Source: Hansschlegelia plantiphila
Lineage (GTDB): Bacteria; Pseudomonadota; Alphaproteobacteria; Rhizobiales; Methylopilaceae
Reading direction: 5' to 3'
Assembly: GCF_027922265.1 (NCBI RefSeq)
Contig: NZ_BSFI01000001.1
Location: 62,001 to 126,000 of the forward strand
Length of the DNA: 64,000 nt
This document shows positions 34,501-43,929 of this stretch, one piece after another. The notes beneath the pieces were generated by a model. The model searched no databases. It saw nothing but the letters and a program-made list of their open reading frames with translations, and was not told the DNA's origin. Position 1 is the first letter of the stretch. The number at the start of each line of letters is the position of its first letter. The translations under genes were made by a program, and so were the position numbers.

Positions 34501-36404
34501 CGACGCCTTTCACGGTCGTCGGCGTCGGCGACATGTCGGGCGACGTGTTCGGAAACGGCATGCTGCTGTCCCCCGCCATCAAGCTGGTGGCGGCCTTCGA
34601 CCATCGCGACATCTTCATCGACCCGTCGCCGGACCCCGCCGTCTCGTTCGAGGAGCGCAAGCGGCTGTTCGCGCTCCCCCGCTCAAGCTGGGCCGATTAC
34701 GACAAGGCTAAGATCTCCGCCGGCGGCGGCGTGTTCTCCCGCGCGCTGAAGGCGATCCCGCTTTCGAAGGAGGCGCGGGAGGCGCTCGGATTCGACCGCG
34801 CGACCGCCACGCCGGCCGAGGTGATCAGCGCGATCCTGAAGGCGCCCGCAGACCTGCTCTGGTTCGGCGGCATCGGCGCCTATGTCCGCGCGACCACCGA
34901 GACCGACGAGCAGGCCGGCGACCGCGCCAATGACGGGGTGAGGATCGCCGCGGCCGAGCTGCGGGCGAAGGTCGTCGGCGAAGGCGCCAATCTCGGGGTG
35001 ACCCAGAAGGCGCGCATCGAGGCGGCGCGCAAAGGCGTCCGGATCAACTCGGACGCGATCGACAATTCGGCGGGCGTCAACACCTCCGACGTCGAGGTGA
35101 ACATCAAGATCGCCTTTGCGGCGCTGGTCCGCGACGGCGTGCTCCGCCTGCCCGACCGCGACGCGATCCTGGCCGAAATGACGGACGAGGTCGCCAGCCT
35201 CGTGCTGCGCAACAATTACGACCAGACGCTCGCGCTCTCGCTTGTGGAGCGCGTCGCGGCGCCGGAGGCGGGTTTCCACTCGCGCCTGATGCAGACGCTC
35301 GAGGGCCGCGGCCTGCTCGACCGCACGGTCGAGACGCTGCCGGACGACGCCGCGCTCGCCGAGCGCGCCCGCGCGGGCGAGGGCTTGAGCCGGCCCGAGA
35401 TCGCGGTGCTGCTCGCCTGGGCGAAGATCGCGCTCTACGACGATCTGCTCGCCTCCGGAGTACCGGACGACCCATATCTCTCTCAGGAGCTCGTCCGCTA
35501 TTTCCCGACCCGGATGCGCGAGCCGTTCGCCGAGGCGATCGCGAGCCACCGGCTGAAGCGCGAGATCGTCGCGACCGCGATCGCCAACGCCATGGTCAAC
35601 CGCGGCGGGCCGGCGCTGGTCGTGCGCCTCGCGGATCAGACCGGCGCCGACCCCGCTCGGATCGCGGCCGCCTTCGCCGTCGCCCGCGACGCCTTCCGGA
35701 TGGACGAGGTGCATGCCGAGATCGACGCGCTCGACACGAAAATCCCCGGCGAGCTCCAGCTCACGCTCTACGCCGGCATGCAGGAGCTGCTGCTTCATCG
35801 CATGGTCTGGTTCCTGAGGAACGTCGACCTCGGATCCGGCCTCGAGCAGGCGGTCGCGCGGTTCCGCGCCGGCGTCGATGCGGTGTCGGCGTCGCTCGAC
35901 GCCGCGCTCGGGCCGGACGCCGCCGAGCGCCGCTCCGCGCGCGCGACCGATCTGGTGAGGGCCGGCCTGCCCGGCCGCCTCGCTGTGCGCTTCTCGGCGT
36001 TGCTCGCGCTCGAAGGCGCCACCGACGCGGTCCTGATCGCGGAAAAGACCGGCCGGTCGATCGAAGACGCTGCGGCCGCGCTGTTTGCGATCGCCGACAG
36101 GTTCAGGATCGCCCAGCTCGTGCGCTCGTCGCAGGCGATCACGGCCGCCGATTATTTCGAGCGGCTCGCGATCGACCGCGCGCTCGACCAGATCGGCGTC
36201 GCGGCCCGCGCCATGGCGATCGCAGCGCTCGCGGCCTCGCCCGACGCAAGCGGCCCCGAAGCGGTCTCGATCTGGACCGAAAGCGCGCCCGACGTCGCGC
36301 GCGTGCGTCGCGCCACGACCGAGATCGCCGGCTCCGGGCTCACGCTCGCGCGCATATCGGTCGCCGCAAGCCTGCTGGGAGACCTCGCGCGCGAGATGGC
36401 GTAG
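31587..36404 (+). CDS. gdhB: NAD-specific glutamate dehydrogenase, large (about 180 kDa) type
   Basis: A 1605-residue enzyme that oxidatively deaminates glutamate to 2-oxoglutarate with NAD. GGAGGAG precedes the ATG at 31587. The N-terminal third contains ACT-like regulatory segments ([27 protein letters not shown]-type repeats). The catalytic domain has [40 protein letters not shown] and the active Lys in [13 protein letters not shown]. The Rossmann motif is [19 protein letters not shown], followed by [17 protein letters not shown] long helical C-terminal domain completes it. Length and order match the alphaproteobacterial and Streptomyces L-GDH family, which is often controlled allosterically by amino acids. 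It is monocistronic. Confidence 0.96.
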   Translation: [1605 protein letters not shown]

Positions 36405-36416
36405 GCGGCGCCCCTG

Positions 36417-36737
36417 TCACCCCAGGGTCACCGCGGTGCCGGACGCCGTCACCATCAGCATCGCGCCGTCCTTGCCGACCGTTTCGTAGTCGAGGTCGAC
36501 CCCGATCACGGCGTTCCCGCCGCGCGACGCCGCTTCCGAAACCATGTCCTCGACCGCGATGTCGCGCGCCCGCTTCAGCTCGCGCTCGTAGGCCCCGGCG
36601 CGGCCTCCGACGATGTCGCGCACCGCCGCGAACATGTCGCGGAAGATGTTGGCGCCGAGGATCGCCTCGCCGGTGACTAGGCCGTGATACTCGACGATCC
36701 GCCGGCCTTCGACGGTCGGCGTGGTGGTGACGAGCAT
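36417..36737 (-). CDS. YbjQ family (UPF0145) protein
   Basis: A 106-residue protein of the YbjQ/UPF0145 family, once called heavy-metal-binding domain. It spans [40 protein letters not shown], the central [20 protein letters not shown] and the conserved [16 protein letters not shown]. These proteins form homo-pentameric rings of unknown function, and metal binding is not well supported. It converges on the GDH gene with 12 bases between the stops and lies 67 bases downstream of the SGNH hydrolase gene on the same strand. Confidence 0.93.
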   Translation of the reverse strand: MLVTTTPTVEGRRIVEYHGLVTGEAILGANIFRDMFAAVRDIVGGRAGAYERELKRARDIAVEDMVSEAASRGGNAVIGVDLDYETVGKDGAMLMVTASGTAVTLG

Positions 36738-36803
36738 GACGGCTTCCTCCTCAGGCGACGGGACGCGTCGGAGATAGCGCGGCGCGCCGCCCGAAGTAAG
36801 CCG

Positions 36804-37580
36804 TCAGGACTGGCGGTGCGACTCGGCGACAGCCGGCGGCGTCGGCGCGAGCTTGCGGTCGAGAGCCTCCGCCAGGAATGCGCCGACGCAGGCGTGGCCG
36901 GCGTCGTTCATATGAAGGTTGTCCCGGGTGATCATCGCGCCGCCGCCGGCCTTGGCGATCGCGCGCATGGCGGCGAACCGGTGCGCGACCGGCACCCCTG
37001 TCGTCGCCGACAGCGCGTCGATCGCGCCGACATAGGGGTCGTAGGCGGCCTCGTCCTTCGGCACGAACTGCGGGTCGAGCATCGCGACGTCGACGCCGAA
37101 TTTCGCGATCGCCGCCAGTCCTTGCGCCGCCTGCTTCCGGAAGGTCTCGAGATCGACCTTCCGCGCCGCGTCGTTCGTGCCGATCTGCCAGACCACCAGG
37201 TCTGGCTGGACCGTCGCGATCTCCTTCGCCAATCGTCCCTCGGCGCCCGCTGCGGACTCTCCGCCGACGCCGCGCGCGATCACCACGACGTCCACGCCCG
37301 GCAACCGCCGCTCGAGCTCGTCCTGCAGCCGCACCGTGTAGGCCCTGTCCGGCGAGGTGGCGCCGACGCCCGCGGTCGAGGACGAGCCGATCACCAGAAT
37401 GCGGAACGCGTCCTTGTCCTTGAGATGGGCCGCCGCCCGGTCGAGCTTGCCGTTGAGCGCCAGATATTGGTCCGCGACGCTGCAAGGGGCCTTCAGAGGC
37501 TCGGCGGAGGAGCCGGAAACGCAGAACCCGGCGCAGCCGAGAAGAACGCCAACGCGGAGCAGGGAAGCGAGCGACGCCAT
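36804..37580 (-). CDS. SGNH/GDSL-family hydrolase, secreted
   Basis: A 258-residue esterase-like protein with an N-terminal signal sequence (LASLLRVGVLLGCAGFCVSG). The SGNH blocks are present: block I FRILVIGSSSTAGVGA (nucleophilic Ser in a GSS variant of GDS), block II Gly in VVIARGVGGESAAGAEGRLA, block III WQIGTNDAARK (Asn) and block V MITRDNLHMNDAGHACVGAF (Asp and His). The substrate is unknown. Relatives include acyltransferase-like and arylesterase enzymes acting on cell-wall or polysaccharide esters. Stand-alone gene between purH and ybjQ. Confidence 0.9.
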   Translation of the reverse strand: MASLASLLRVGVLLGCAGFCVSGSSAEPLKAPCSVADQYLALNGKLDRAAAHLKDKDAFRILVIGSSSTAGVGATSPDRAYTVRLQDELERRLPGVDVVVIARGVGGESAAGAEGRLAKEIATVQPDLVVWQIGTNDAARKVDLETFRKQAAQGLAAIAKFGVDVAMLDPQFVPKDEAAYDPYVGAIDALSATTGVPVAHRFAAMRAIAKAGGGAMITRDNLHMNDAGHACVGAFLAEALDRKLAPTPPAVAESHRQS

Positions 37581-37673
37581 GCGATCAAGCCTTGAAGGAC
37601 GAGGACCCGATGTGGAGGGTGCTTAAATACTTCCCTCACTGCAAGCGGCTCATAGCATGACGCAAACGCCGCC

Positions 37674-37700
37674 GTCATCCGAGGACAAACCCGGATGATG
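37674..37700. repeat. Short degenerate palindromic element
   Basis: A small inverted repeat (CATCC...GGATG arms around GG-ACAAA-CC) between the SGNH hydrolase and purH. It begins with GTCATCC, like the ends of the larger palindromes at 2974 and 30496, and may be a decayed half of the same family. It could also help end the purH transcript, whose stop lies 35 bases away. Confidence 0.4.
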
Positions 37701-37734
37701 AACTTGCCGTGAACCTGCGGTCCGGGAGCCGCCC

Positions 37735-39321
37735 TCAGTGGCGGAAATGCCGCACGCCGGTGAACACCATGGCGAGCCCCGCCTCGTCGGCGCGGGCGAT
37801 CACCTCGGCGTCGCGCATCGAGCCTCCGGGCTGGATCACCGCCGTCGCGCCGGCCGCGATCGCCGCGTCGAGCCCGTCCGCGAAGGGGAAGAACGCGTCG
37901 GAGGCCACCACCGAACCGCGGGTCAGCGGCTCCGCCAGCCCGGCGGCGGCGGCCGCGTCGGCGGCCTTGCTCGCTGCGATCCGGGCGCTGTCGACGCGGC
38001 TCATCTGCCCTGCCCCGACTCCGACCGTCGCGCCGCCGCGCGCGTAGACGATCGCGTTCGATTTCACGTGCTTGGCGACCCGGAACGCGAAGCGGAGGTC
38101 GGCGAGTTCCGCTTCGGTCGGCGCGCGGCGGGTGACCACCTTCAGCTCGAGGTCGTCGACCACGGCGTTGTCGCGGGTCTGGACCAGGAAGCCGCCGGCG
38201 ACGGTGCGGATCGCAAGACCGGCGCCGCGCGGATCAGGGAGGCCGCCGGTCACCAGCAGCCGCAGGTTCTTCTTCGCCGCGACGATCGCGACCGCGTCCT
38301 CGTCGGCCGCCGGCGCGACGATCACCTCGGTGAAGATCTTGACGATCTCGCGGGCGGCGTCCGCGTCGAGCGTCCTGTTGAGGGCGACGATGCCGCCGAA
38401 GGCCGAGACCGGGTCGCAGGCGAGCGCGCGCTCGTAGGCCTCGGCGAGGGTCGCGCCCTCCGCGACTCCGCAGGGGTTGGCGTGCTTGACGATCACGCAG
38501 GCCGCGACGCGCGCCGGGTCGAACTCCGCCGCCAGCTCGTAGGCGGCGTCGGTGTCGTTGAGATTGTTATAGGACAGCTCCTTGCCCTGGAGCTGGGTCG
38601 CGGTCGCGACGCCCGGCCGCGTGGCGGCGCTCCGGTAGAAGGCCGCGCTCTGGTGCGGGTTCTCGCCGTAGCGCAGGCCCTGTGCGAGCGCCCCGCCGAG
38701 CGCGCGGAAGGCGGGGGTCGCCTCGCCGGCCTCGCCCGACAGCCACGTTCCGATCGCGGCGTCATAGGCCGCGGTGCGCGAGAACGCCTTGGCGGCCAGA
38801 CGCTTTCGGAGAGCGGCGGTCGTGCCGCCGGCGTTCGCGTCCATGTCGGCGAGCACGGCCGCGTAATCGGCCGGCTCGACGACAACGACGACATGGGCGT
38901 GGTTCTTGGCCGCGCCCCGGATCATGGCGGGGCCGCCGACGTCGATGTTCTCCACCATGTCGTCGAAGGCGGCGTTGCGCGCGAGAGCCGCCTCGAACGG
39001 ATAGAGATTCACCACCAGCAGGTCGATGGCCTCGATCGCGTGGTCGGCCATGGAGGCCTCGTGGCCGGCGTCGCCCCGGATCGCGAGCAGGCCGCCATGC
39101 ACCTTGGGGTGCAGCGTCTTCACGCGGCCGTCCATCATCTCGGGAAAGCCCGTGAGCGCGGAGACGTCCGTGACGGGCAGGCCAGCCTCGGCCAAAGCCC
39201 TGGCGGTGCCGCCGGTCGAGACCAGCGCGACGCCGCGTTCGCTGAGGGAGCGCGCGAAATCGAGCAGTCCGGTCTTGTCGGACACCGACAGCAGCGCGCG
39301 GGCGATCGGGCGTTCGGTCAT
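37735..39321 (-). CDS. purH: Bifunctional AICAR transformylase/IMP cyclohydrolase
   Basis: A 528-residue enzyme catalysing the last two steps of IMP synthesis. The N-terminal cyclohydrolase (MGS-like) domain shows [54 protein letters not shown] and [10 protein letters not shown]. The C-terminal formyltransferase domain shows [35 protein letters not shown] and the catalytic Lys-His pair in [15 protein letters not shown], ending with [20 protein letters not shown]. The ATG at 39321 gives the usual N-terminus. It follows the heparinase-like gene and rsmB on the same strand. This order is frequent in Hyphomicrobiales. Confidence 0.97.
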   Translation of the reverse strand: MTERPIARALLSVSDKTGLLDFARSLSERGVALVSTGGTARALAEAGLPVTDVSALTGFPEMMDGRVKTLHPKVHGGLLAIRGDAGHEASMADHAIEAIDLLVVNLYPFEAALARNAAFDDMVENIDVGGPAMIRGAAKNHAHVVVVVEPADYAAVLADMDANAGGTTAALRKRLAAKAFSRTAAYDAAIGTWLSGEAGEATPAFRALGGALAQGLRYGENPHQSAAFYRSAATRPGVATATQLQGKELSYNNLNDTDAAYELAAEFDPARVAACVIVKHANPCGVAEGATLAEAYERALACDPVSAFGGIVALNRTLDADAAREIVKIFTEVIVAPAADEDAVAIVAAKKNLRLLVTGGLPDPRGAGLAIRTVAGGFLVQTRDNAVVDDLELKVVTRRAPTEAELADLRFAFRVAKHVKSNAIVYARGGATVGVGAGQMSRVDSARIAASKAADAAAAAGLAEPLTRGSVVASDAFFPFADGLDAAIAAGATAVIQPGGSMRDAEVIARADEAGLAMVFTGVRHFRH

Positions 39322-39405
39322 GGTGGATGCGTTCCGGCGGATGGTTCGAGGCCCTGCCGGTACCATCTCCGCGCCGGCGGAAGAAGTCCCGGCTGCGCGG
39401 ATCGC

Positions 39406-41166
39406 TCAGTCGATCGAGGACGGCGCGCCGAACAGCGTCGGGGCCTGCGGCAGGCGACGGCTGCGGGGACGGGCCTCGTCGACCGCCTCGAAGCTCCAGG
39501 CGATCTTGGGGGCGCCGCCAAGACTGGTCTCGATCAAGATCTGCTCGGCCCGTCGCGGACCCTGCGAGCCCGACAGCGACACGCTCTCCGCAAGCTCAAC
39601 GGCGAAGCCGGGAGCCGAGAAGCTCCACGCGGCGCCGCCCGGCAGCGCCAGCAACACCCCCTGCCCGTCCTGCCGCGCGCTGGCCCGGACCGCGGGATGG
39701 AGATGAAAACGCGCCGCGATCTTGACGTCGCCGTCGCGCCGGCGCGGACGGCCGGACGCGCGGAACAGGTCCTCGCCCGTCAGCCGCCGCCCATCCGGCG
39801 ACAGCTGGAGCGAGCGTTCGTGGACGACGCCGAAACGCCTGAGATAGCCGTCATGGGACGCGACGATACGTGCGCCCCGATCGCTCAGCTCGCGCCGCGC
39901 TGCGACCTCTACGGGACCCGAGACGACCGGCGTCCCGATGAAGCGTTTGAGCCCCGCCGGCGCGAAGGCGCAGGACGAGGAGTCGCCCACCACCACCGTC
40001 GAGTGCGCCGCGGTGGCCCGCGCCGCCGCCGCCCAGTCGGCCCGGCCGAACCGCGGCGCGCCGCAGTTGACCACGACCCGATCGCCATCGGCGGAGAATT
40101 CGAAGGACAGGCAGCCCGCATGCGCCTCGTCCGACAGGGCCGCCGGCGGCGGCCGTCCGACGTCGACGATCGCGACCGCGTCGCCTGCGATCAGCCGCTG
40201 GTATCCGGAATGGGTGGCGTCCTCGACCGGGGCGCCGCGCGCGTCGTCATAGGCGAGCACCGTCGCGACGAGATCGGCCGGCGTCGGGCCGGCGCCGTTG
40301 AACTGCGCGAACTCGCCGTCGGGATGCCGGAAGAAGCGCAACATCGGCATCATCCGGTCGATCGCGCCGTTGAGCGCCTGCGGCGGGGCGAGGTCGCGGG
40401 CGGTGAAGGCTTGGCGCAGCGGCAGCAAATCGACCAGCGCGTAGACCAGCGCCGCGGGGTTGCGGCTGGCGTGGCCGCCGTCGGCGAGGATCTGGCGGTC
40501 GAGCTCGGTGGCGAGCGCCTTGGCGGCCGAGCGTAGCAGCCGCGATTCTCCCGAGAGGCAGAGCCCGGCGTAGCAAAGCGCAATCGCCGCGGTCAGGCGC
40601 GGCATGCCGTCCGGCGTCGCGGCGATGAGCCGGTCAAGCCGATGCGTCTGCCGGCTGATGCTGCGCAGGAATCGCCGGTAGAACGCCTTGTCGGCGCCGT
40701 CGAGGATCAGCGGCGCATGACAGAACCAGGAGATCAGCCGCCTGGCGACGACCTCCGGCCGCCACGCCGTGCGGTCGGTCCCGCCATGAAGCGTGATCCA
40801 TTCGTCGATCAGCGCCCGGCCGTTGGCGCGGGCGAGCGTGGTGTCGGCCGCGCGCAGATGGCGCAGCCAGCCAAAGCCGTGCAGCGCCTCCGCCCAGTCG
40901 GCGGACGGCGCCGCGACAAGGAAGGGCGAGCCGCCGTCGACATCCGCCGCCCGGTTGGCGAAGGCGAAGGTCCCGGCATAGATCTCGCCCGCCCGCGTGG
41001 GATCGGACGTCCTCAGATCATGCGGCGCGATCAGCAGTTTTTCGGGCGAGCGGTGGGCGAAGTCGAACGGCGCGCGGACCAGCGCATAGACGCGACGCGC
41101 GGCGGCGCGCGCGCCGAGCGCCAGGACGAGCCCGACGAGCTCCGCCTTTTCGCCGAGCGACGCCAA
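39406..41166 (-). CDS. Heparinase II/III family protein
   Basis: A 586-residue protein with the two-domain layout of the heparinase II/III family. An alpha-helical toroid (FGWLRHLRAADTTLARANGR, WRPEVVARRLISWFCHAPLI) is followed by a beta-sandwich domain (LSFEFSADGDRVVVNCGAPR, then ARATAAHSTVVVGDSSSCAF with the catalytic-type AAHST His). It has no clear signal peptide, only a short hydrophobic stretch, so location is uncertain. The substrate is unknown. The constant position between rsmB and purH in this order suggests a housekeeping role rather than breakdown of host glycans. Confidence 0.88.
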   Translation of the reverse strand: MASLGEKAELVGLVLALGARAAARRVYALVRAPFDFAHRSPEKLLIAPHDLRTSDPTRAGEIYAGTFAFANRAADVDGGSPFLVAAPSADWAEALHGFGWLRHLRAADTTLARANGRALIDEWITLHGGTDRTAWRPEVVARRLISWFCHAPLILDGADKAFYRRFLRSISRQTHRLDRLIAATPDGMPRLTAAIALCYAGLCLSGESRLLRSAAKALATELDRQILADGGHASRNPAALVYALVDLLPLRQAFTARDLAPPQALNGAIDRMMPMLRFFRHPDGEFAQFNGAGPTPADLVATVLAYDDARGAPVEDATHSGYQRLIAGDAVAIVDVGRPPPAALSDEAHAGCLSFEFSADGDRVVVNCGAPRFGRADWAAAARATAAHSTVVVGDSSSCAFAPAGLKRFIGTPVVSGPVEVAARRELSDRGARIVASHDGYLRRFGVVHERSLQLSPDGRRLTGEDLFRASGRPRRRDGDVKIAARFHLHPAVRASARQDGQGVLLALPGGAAWSFSAPGFAVELAESVSLSGSQGPRRAEQILIETSLGGAPKIAWSFEAVDEARPRSRRLPQAPTLFGAPSSID

Positions 41167-41254
41167 GCCCGATCAACCCTCCGCCCCTTCAGACCGCGTC
41201 GCCGCGGCTACCTCCGGAGTCTCGCATATGCCGACGCGACTGTCGCGATTCGCC

Positions 41255-42571
41255 TCAGGCCACGCTGAGCCGGGCCGCGAAGAAGCCGTCGAGGCCGGCC
41301 AGGCGCGGATCCTCGTTCGGCAGATGGAACGGCAGCGTGCGGACGCAGCCCTCGGGATTGATCGCCTCCTCGAGACCTGGCAGTTCCGCCGCCGTCGCAG
41401 GCTCGATCCGGACGCGCGGATTGCGCGCCAGCAGGTTCGCGATCTGGCGCTCGCCCTCCTCCGGCTCGAGCGAGCAGACGCAATAGACCAGCCGCCCGCC
41501 CGGCTTCACCAGTCTCACGGCGACGTCGAGCAGCTGCGCCTGCAGCCTCGACAGGCTCGTGACGTCGCTCTCGCGCTTCATCCAGGCGACGTCGGGGTGG
41601 CGCCGGATCGTGCCCGTCGCGCTGCAGGGCGCGTCGAGCAGAACCGCGTCTGCGGGCTCGATCGCGAGGCTCGCCGCGTCGCCGACCCGCGGCGCGGCCG
41701 ACAGCCGAAGCCGGGACAGATTCTGCGACAGGCGGCTCAGCCGTTCGGCCGACTTATCGACCGCGACGACCTCGGCGCCCGCCGCGGCGAGTTGCGCGGT
41801 CTTGCCGCCCGGGGCCGCGCAGAGGTCGATCGCCGTCTTGCCTTCGAGATCGCCGAACAGCCGGGCGGGAATGCCGGCCGCGGCGTCCTGCACCCACCAT
41901 TCGCCCTCGGAGAAGCCGTCGAGGGCGGGCACCAGCCCGTGCGAGGCGAGGCGCACCCCGCCCGTCGGCAGCGCAATCCCGCCGAGACGCTCCGCCCAGC
42001 CCGAAGGGTCTGACTTCACCGTGAGGTCGAGCGCGGCTTCGGCGCCGAGGCTCTCGGCGATCCGCGCCGCTCCCTCGGAGCCGTAGGCGCGGGTCCAGCG
42101 CTCATAAAGCCACGGCGGCAGGTCGACCCCGGGCGTCGGATCGGGGGCGCCCGCCGAAACGATCGCGCGGAGCGTGGCGTTGGCGAGGCCCGCGAAGTGT
42201 CGCGCGTCAGGGTCGGCGCGGGCGCCCGAGACTGCAAGGTCGACCGCGGTGTGCGCCGGAATCTGCATGAACAGCGCCTGCGCGACGGCGGTCGCGAGGA
42301 TCGCCTCGAGCGGCCCCGCCTTTTTCGGCAGACCGGTTTCGAGCCGGGCCGCGATCAGGGTTCTCAGCGTCCCGAAGCGGCGCAGCGTCACGCCAGCGAT
42401 CGCCCGCGCCAGCGCGCGGTCGCGCTCCGGCAGCGCGCGGAAACCCGAAGGGTCATGCTCAGCCTCGAGCGAGGCGTCGAGCGAGCGGGTGCGCGACAGC
42501 ACGCCATCGACGATGCGCACCGCCACCCGCCGGGGCGCGAGACCCGCCGGCTCCGGAAGCGCGCGCGACAT
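41255..42571 (-). CDS. rsmB: 16S rRNA (cytosine(967)-C(5))-methyltransferase, RsmB-like
   Basis: A 438-residue m5C RNA methyltransferase. The N-terminal NusB-like domain (RVAVRIVDGVLSRTRSLDAS, LARAIAGVTLRRFGTLRTLI, PAHTAVDLAVSGARA) precedes the SAM-binding catalytic domain: AIDLCAAPGGKTAQLAAAGA, motif IV LLDAPCSATGTIRRHPDVAW (catalytic-cycle Cys) and motif VI GGRLVYCVCSLEPEEGERQI (catalytic Cys). The ATG at 42571 is chosen because an upstream ATG would run far into htpX. The 5' end is downstream of htpX on the same strand, with 50 bases between the htpX stop and this start. Confidence 0.92.
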   Translation of the reverse strand: MSRALPEPAGLAPRRVAVRIVDGVLSRTRSLDASLEAEHDPSGFRALPERDRALARAIAGVTLRRFGTLRTLIAARLETGLPKKAGPLEAILATAVAQALFMQIPAHTAVDLAVSGARADPDARHFAGLANATLRAIVSAGAPDPTPGVDLPPWLYERWTRAYGSEGAARIAESLGAEAALDLTVKSDPSGWAERLGGIALPTGGVRLASHGLVPALDGFSEGEWWVQDAAAGIPARLFGDLEGKTAIDLCAAPGGKTAQLAAAGAEVVAVDKSAERLSRLSQNLSRLRLSAAPRVGDAASLAIEPADAVLLDAPCSATGTIRRHPDVAWMKRESDVTSLSRLQAQLLDVAVRLVKPGGRLVYCVCSLEPEEGERQIANLLARNPRVRIEPATAAELPGLEEAINPEGCVRTLPFHLPNEDPRLAGLDGFFAARLSVA

Positions 42572-42621
42572 CCCCCCTTGCGGGCGACGGGTCGCGAAGG
42601 GGCGTCCGCCCGGAGCCCGGC

Positions 42622-43557
42622 TCAGCCCCACGGCCCCCCGCTGACGCCGGTCGAGCGGCCCCACGGTCCCGACCGCCGGGACGCCGCCGGCGCAGGCCCT
42701 CGCGTATTGACGCCCATCTCGCCGGCGAGCCGCATCAAAGCGGCGATCCGGTTCTCAGTCGCGGGGTGGGTCGAGAAGAGATTATCCATGCGCTCGCCAG
42801 ACAGCGGGTTGATGATGAACATATGCGCGGTCGCGGGGCTTCGTTCCGCAGCCTGATTGGGAATATGCGCAGCCCCGCCGGCGATCTTCGCCAGAGCCGA
42901 CGCAAGTTGGTCCGGCCGACCGCTGATCTCAGCGCCCAACCGGTCCGCCTCGTATTCGCGCGAACGGCTGATCGCCATCTGGACCACCATGGCGGCGATC
43001 GGAGCGAGCACCATCATAGCGATCGTCCCGACCGCTCCGAAGGGCGAGTTGTTGTCACGGTTGCCCGAAAAGAAGAACCCGAAATTGGCGAGCATCGAGA
43101 TGGCGCCGGCGATCGTGGCGGTGATCGTCATCGTCAGCGTATCGTGATTCTTCACATGCGCGAGTTCGTGAGCCATCACGCCCGCCACTTCGTCGCGGCT
43201 GAGCGTGTTGAGCAGGCCGGTGGTGGCGGCGACGGCCGCGTTCTGCGGGTTGCGGCCGGTGGCGAAGGCGTTCGGCTGGTCCTCGTGCATCAGATAGAGC
43301 TTCGGCATCGGAAGGCCCGCGCGCTGCGAGAGTTCGCGCACCATGGCGTAGAACTCCGGCGCCGAACGCTCGTCGACGGGCTCGGCGCCGTGCATCCTCA
43401 GCACGAGCTTGTCGGAGTTCCAGTAGCTGAAGAGGTTCGTCGCGACGGCGACAGCCAGGGCGATCGCCATTCCCCCCTTGCCGCCGATCAGAAAGCCGAC
43501 GCCCATGAACAACGCGGTCAGCCCCGCGAGCAGGATGGCCGTGCGGACGTAGTTCAT
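42622..43557 (-). CDS. htpX: Zinc metalloprotease HtpX
   Basis: A 311-residue inner-membrane protease of M48 type that degrades misfolded membrane proteins together with FtsH. Two N-terminal helices ([40 protein letters not shown]) precede the cytosolic catalytic domain with the zinc motif [20 protein letters not shown] (HExxH) and the third ligand in [20 protein letters not shown]. Two more helices lie between these ([40 protein letters not shown]). It is divergent from the SdhAF4 gene and followed by rsmB, a conserved neighbourhood. Confidence 0.96.
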   Translation of the reverse strand: MNYVRTAILLAGLTALFMGVGFLIGGKGGMAIALAVAVATNLFSYWNSDKLVLRMHGAEPVDERSAPEFYAMVRELSQRAGLPMPKLYLMHEDQPNAFATGRNPQNAAVAATTGLLNTLSRDEVAGVMAHELAHVKNHDTLTMTITATIAGAISMLANFGFFFSGNRDNNSPFGAVGTIAMMVLAPIAAMVVQMAISRSREYEADRLGAEISGRPDQLASALAKIAGGAAHIPNQAAERSPATAHMFIINPLSGERMDNLFSTHPATENRIAALMRLAGEMGVNTRGPAPAASRRSGPWGRSTGVSGGPWG

Positions 43558-43673
43558 GGAAGCGGTGTCTCCTTGTTGATGCTGCGCCGAAGCGGCGCAC
43601 CTCCTATATGTGATCGTGAGCCCTGCGCCGCCACGGGCGGCCGCTGTAACGATTCCATCAGCTGCGGGTCACG

Positions 43674-43883
43674 ATGCCAGACGACGTTCCGATGGCCGAT
43701 CAGCCGAAGAAGCCGATCAGCGAAGCCGCCAAGCGCGCGCTGGCCGAGGCCGAACGCCGCCGCGCCGATTACGAGCGCGCCGAGGCCGAACTGTCGGCCG
43801 CGCGTGAGATCGACGGCCGCAAGGGCAAGGACCCGGTCCGCTACGGCGACTGGGAGCGCAAGGGACTGACCAGCGATTTCTGA
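43674..43883 (+). CDS. DUF1674 protein, succinate dehydrogenase assembly factor 4-like
   Basis: A 69-residue protein. The C-terminal segment GRKGKDPVRYGDWERKGLTS, ending in SDF, is the DUF1674/SdhAF4 signature. In mitochondria SDHAF4 binds flavinated SdhA and helps assemble complex II, and the bacterial role is inferred from that. The N-terminal part is a charged helix (ISEAAKRALAEAERRRADYE). An ATG six codons later is an alternative start. It is divergent from htpX and lies just before the broken extensin-like gene. Confidence 0.9.
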   Translation: MPDDVPMADQPKKPISEAAKRALAEAERRRADYERAEAELSAAREIDGRKGKDPVRYGDWERKGLTSDF

Positions 43884-43929
43884 GGCGCCCGGACCGCCGA
43901 GCACGTGCGGGCGCTCCGTCTGGCCGAGA

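Noticed and set aside
31542..34604. A 1020-codon open frame antisense to the glutamate dehydrogenase gene
   Set aside because: It is a shadow of the strongly supported plus-strand gene in GC-rich DNA. Its translation is Arg/His/Val-rich with no domain, and the sense protein has all family motifs.
37738..40536. A 932-codon plus-strand frame across purH and the heparinase gene
   Set aside because: It is antisense to two genes with clear motifs, and its composition is Arg/Gly/Val-rich with no recognisable fold.
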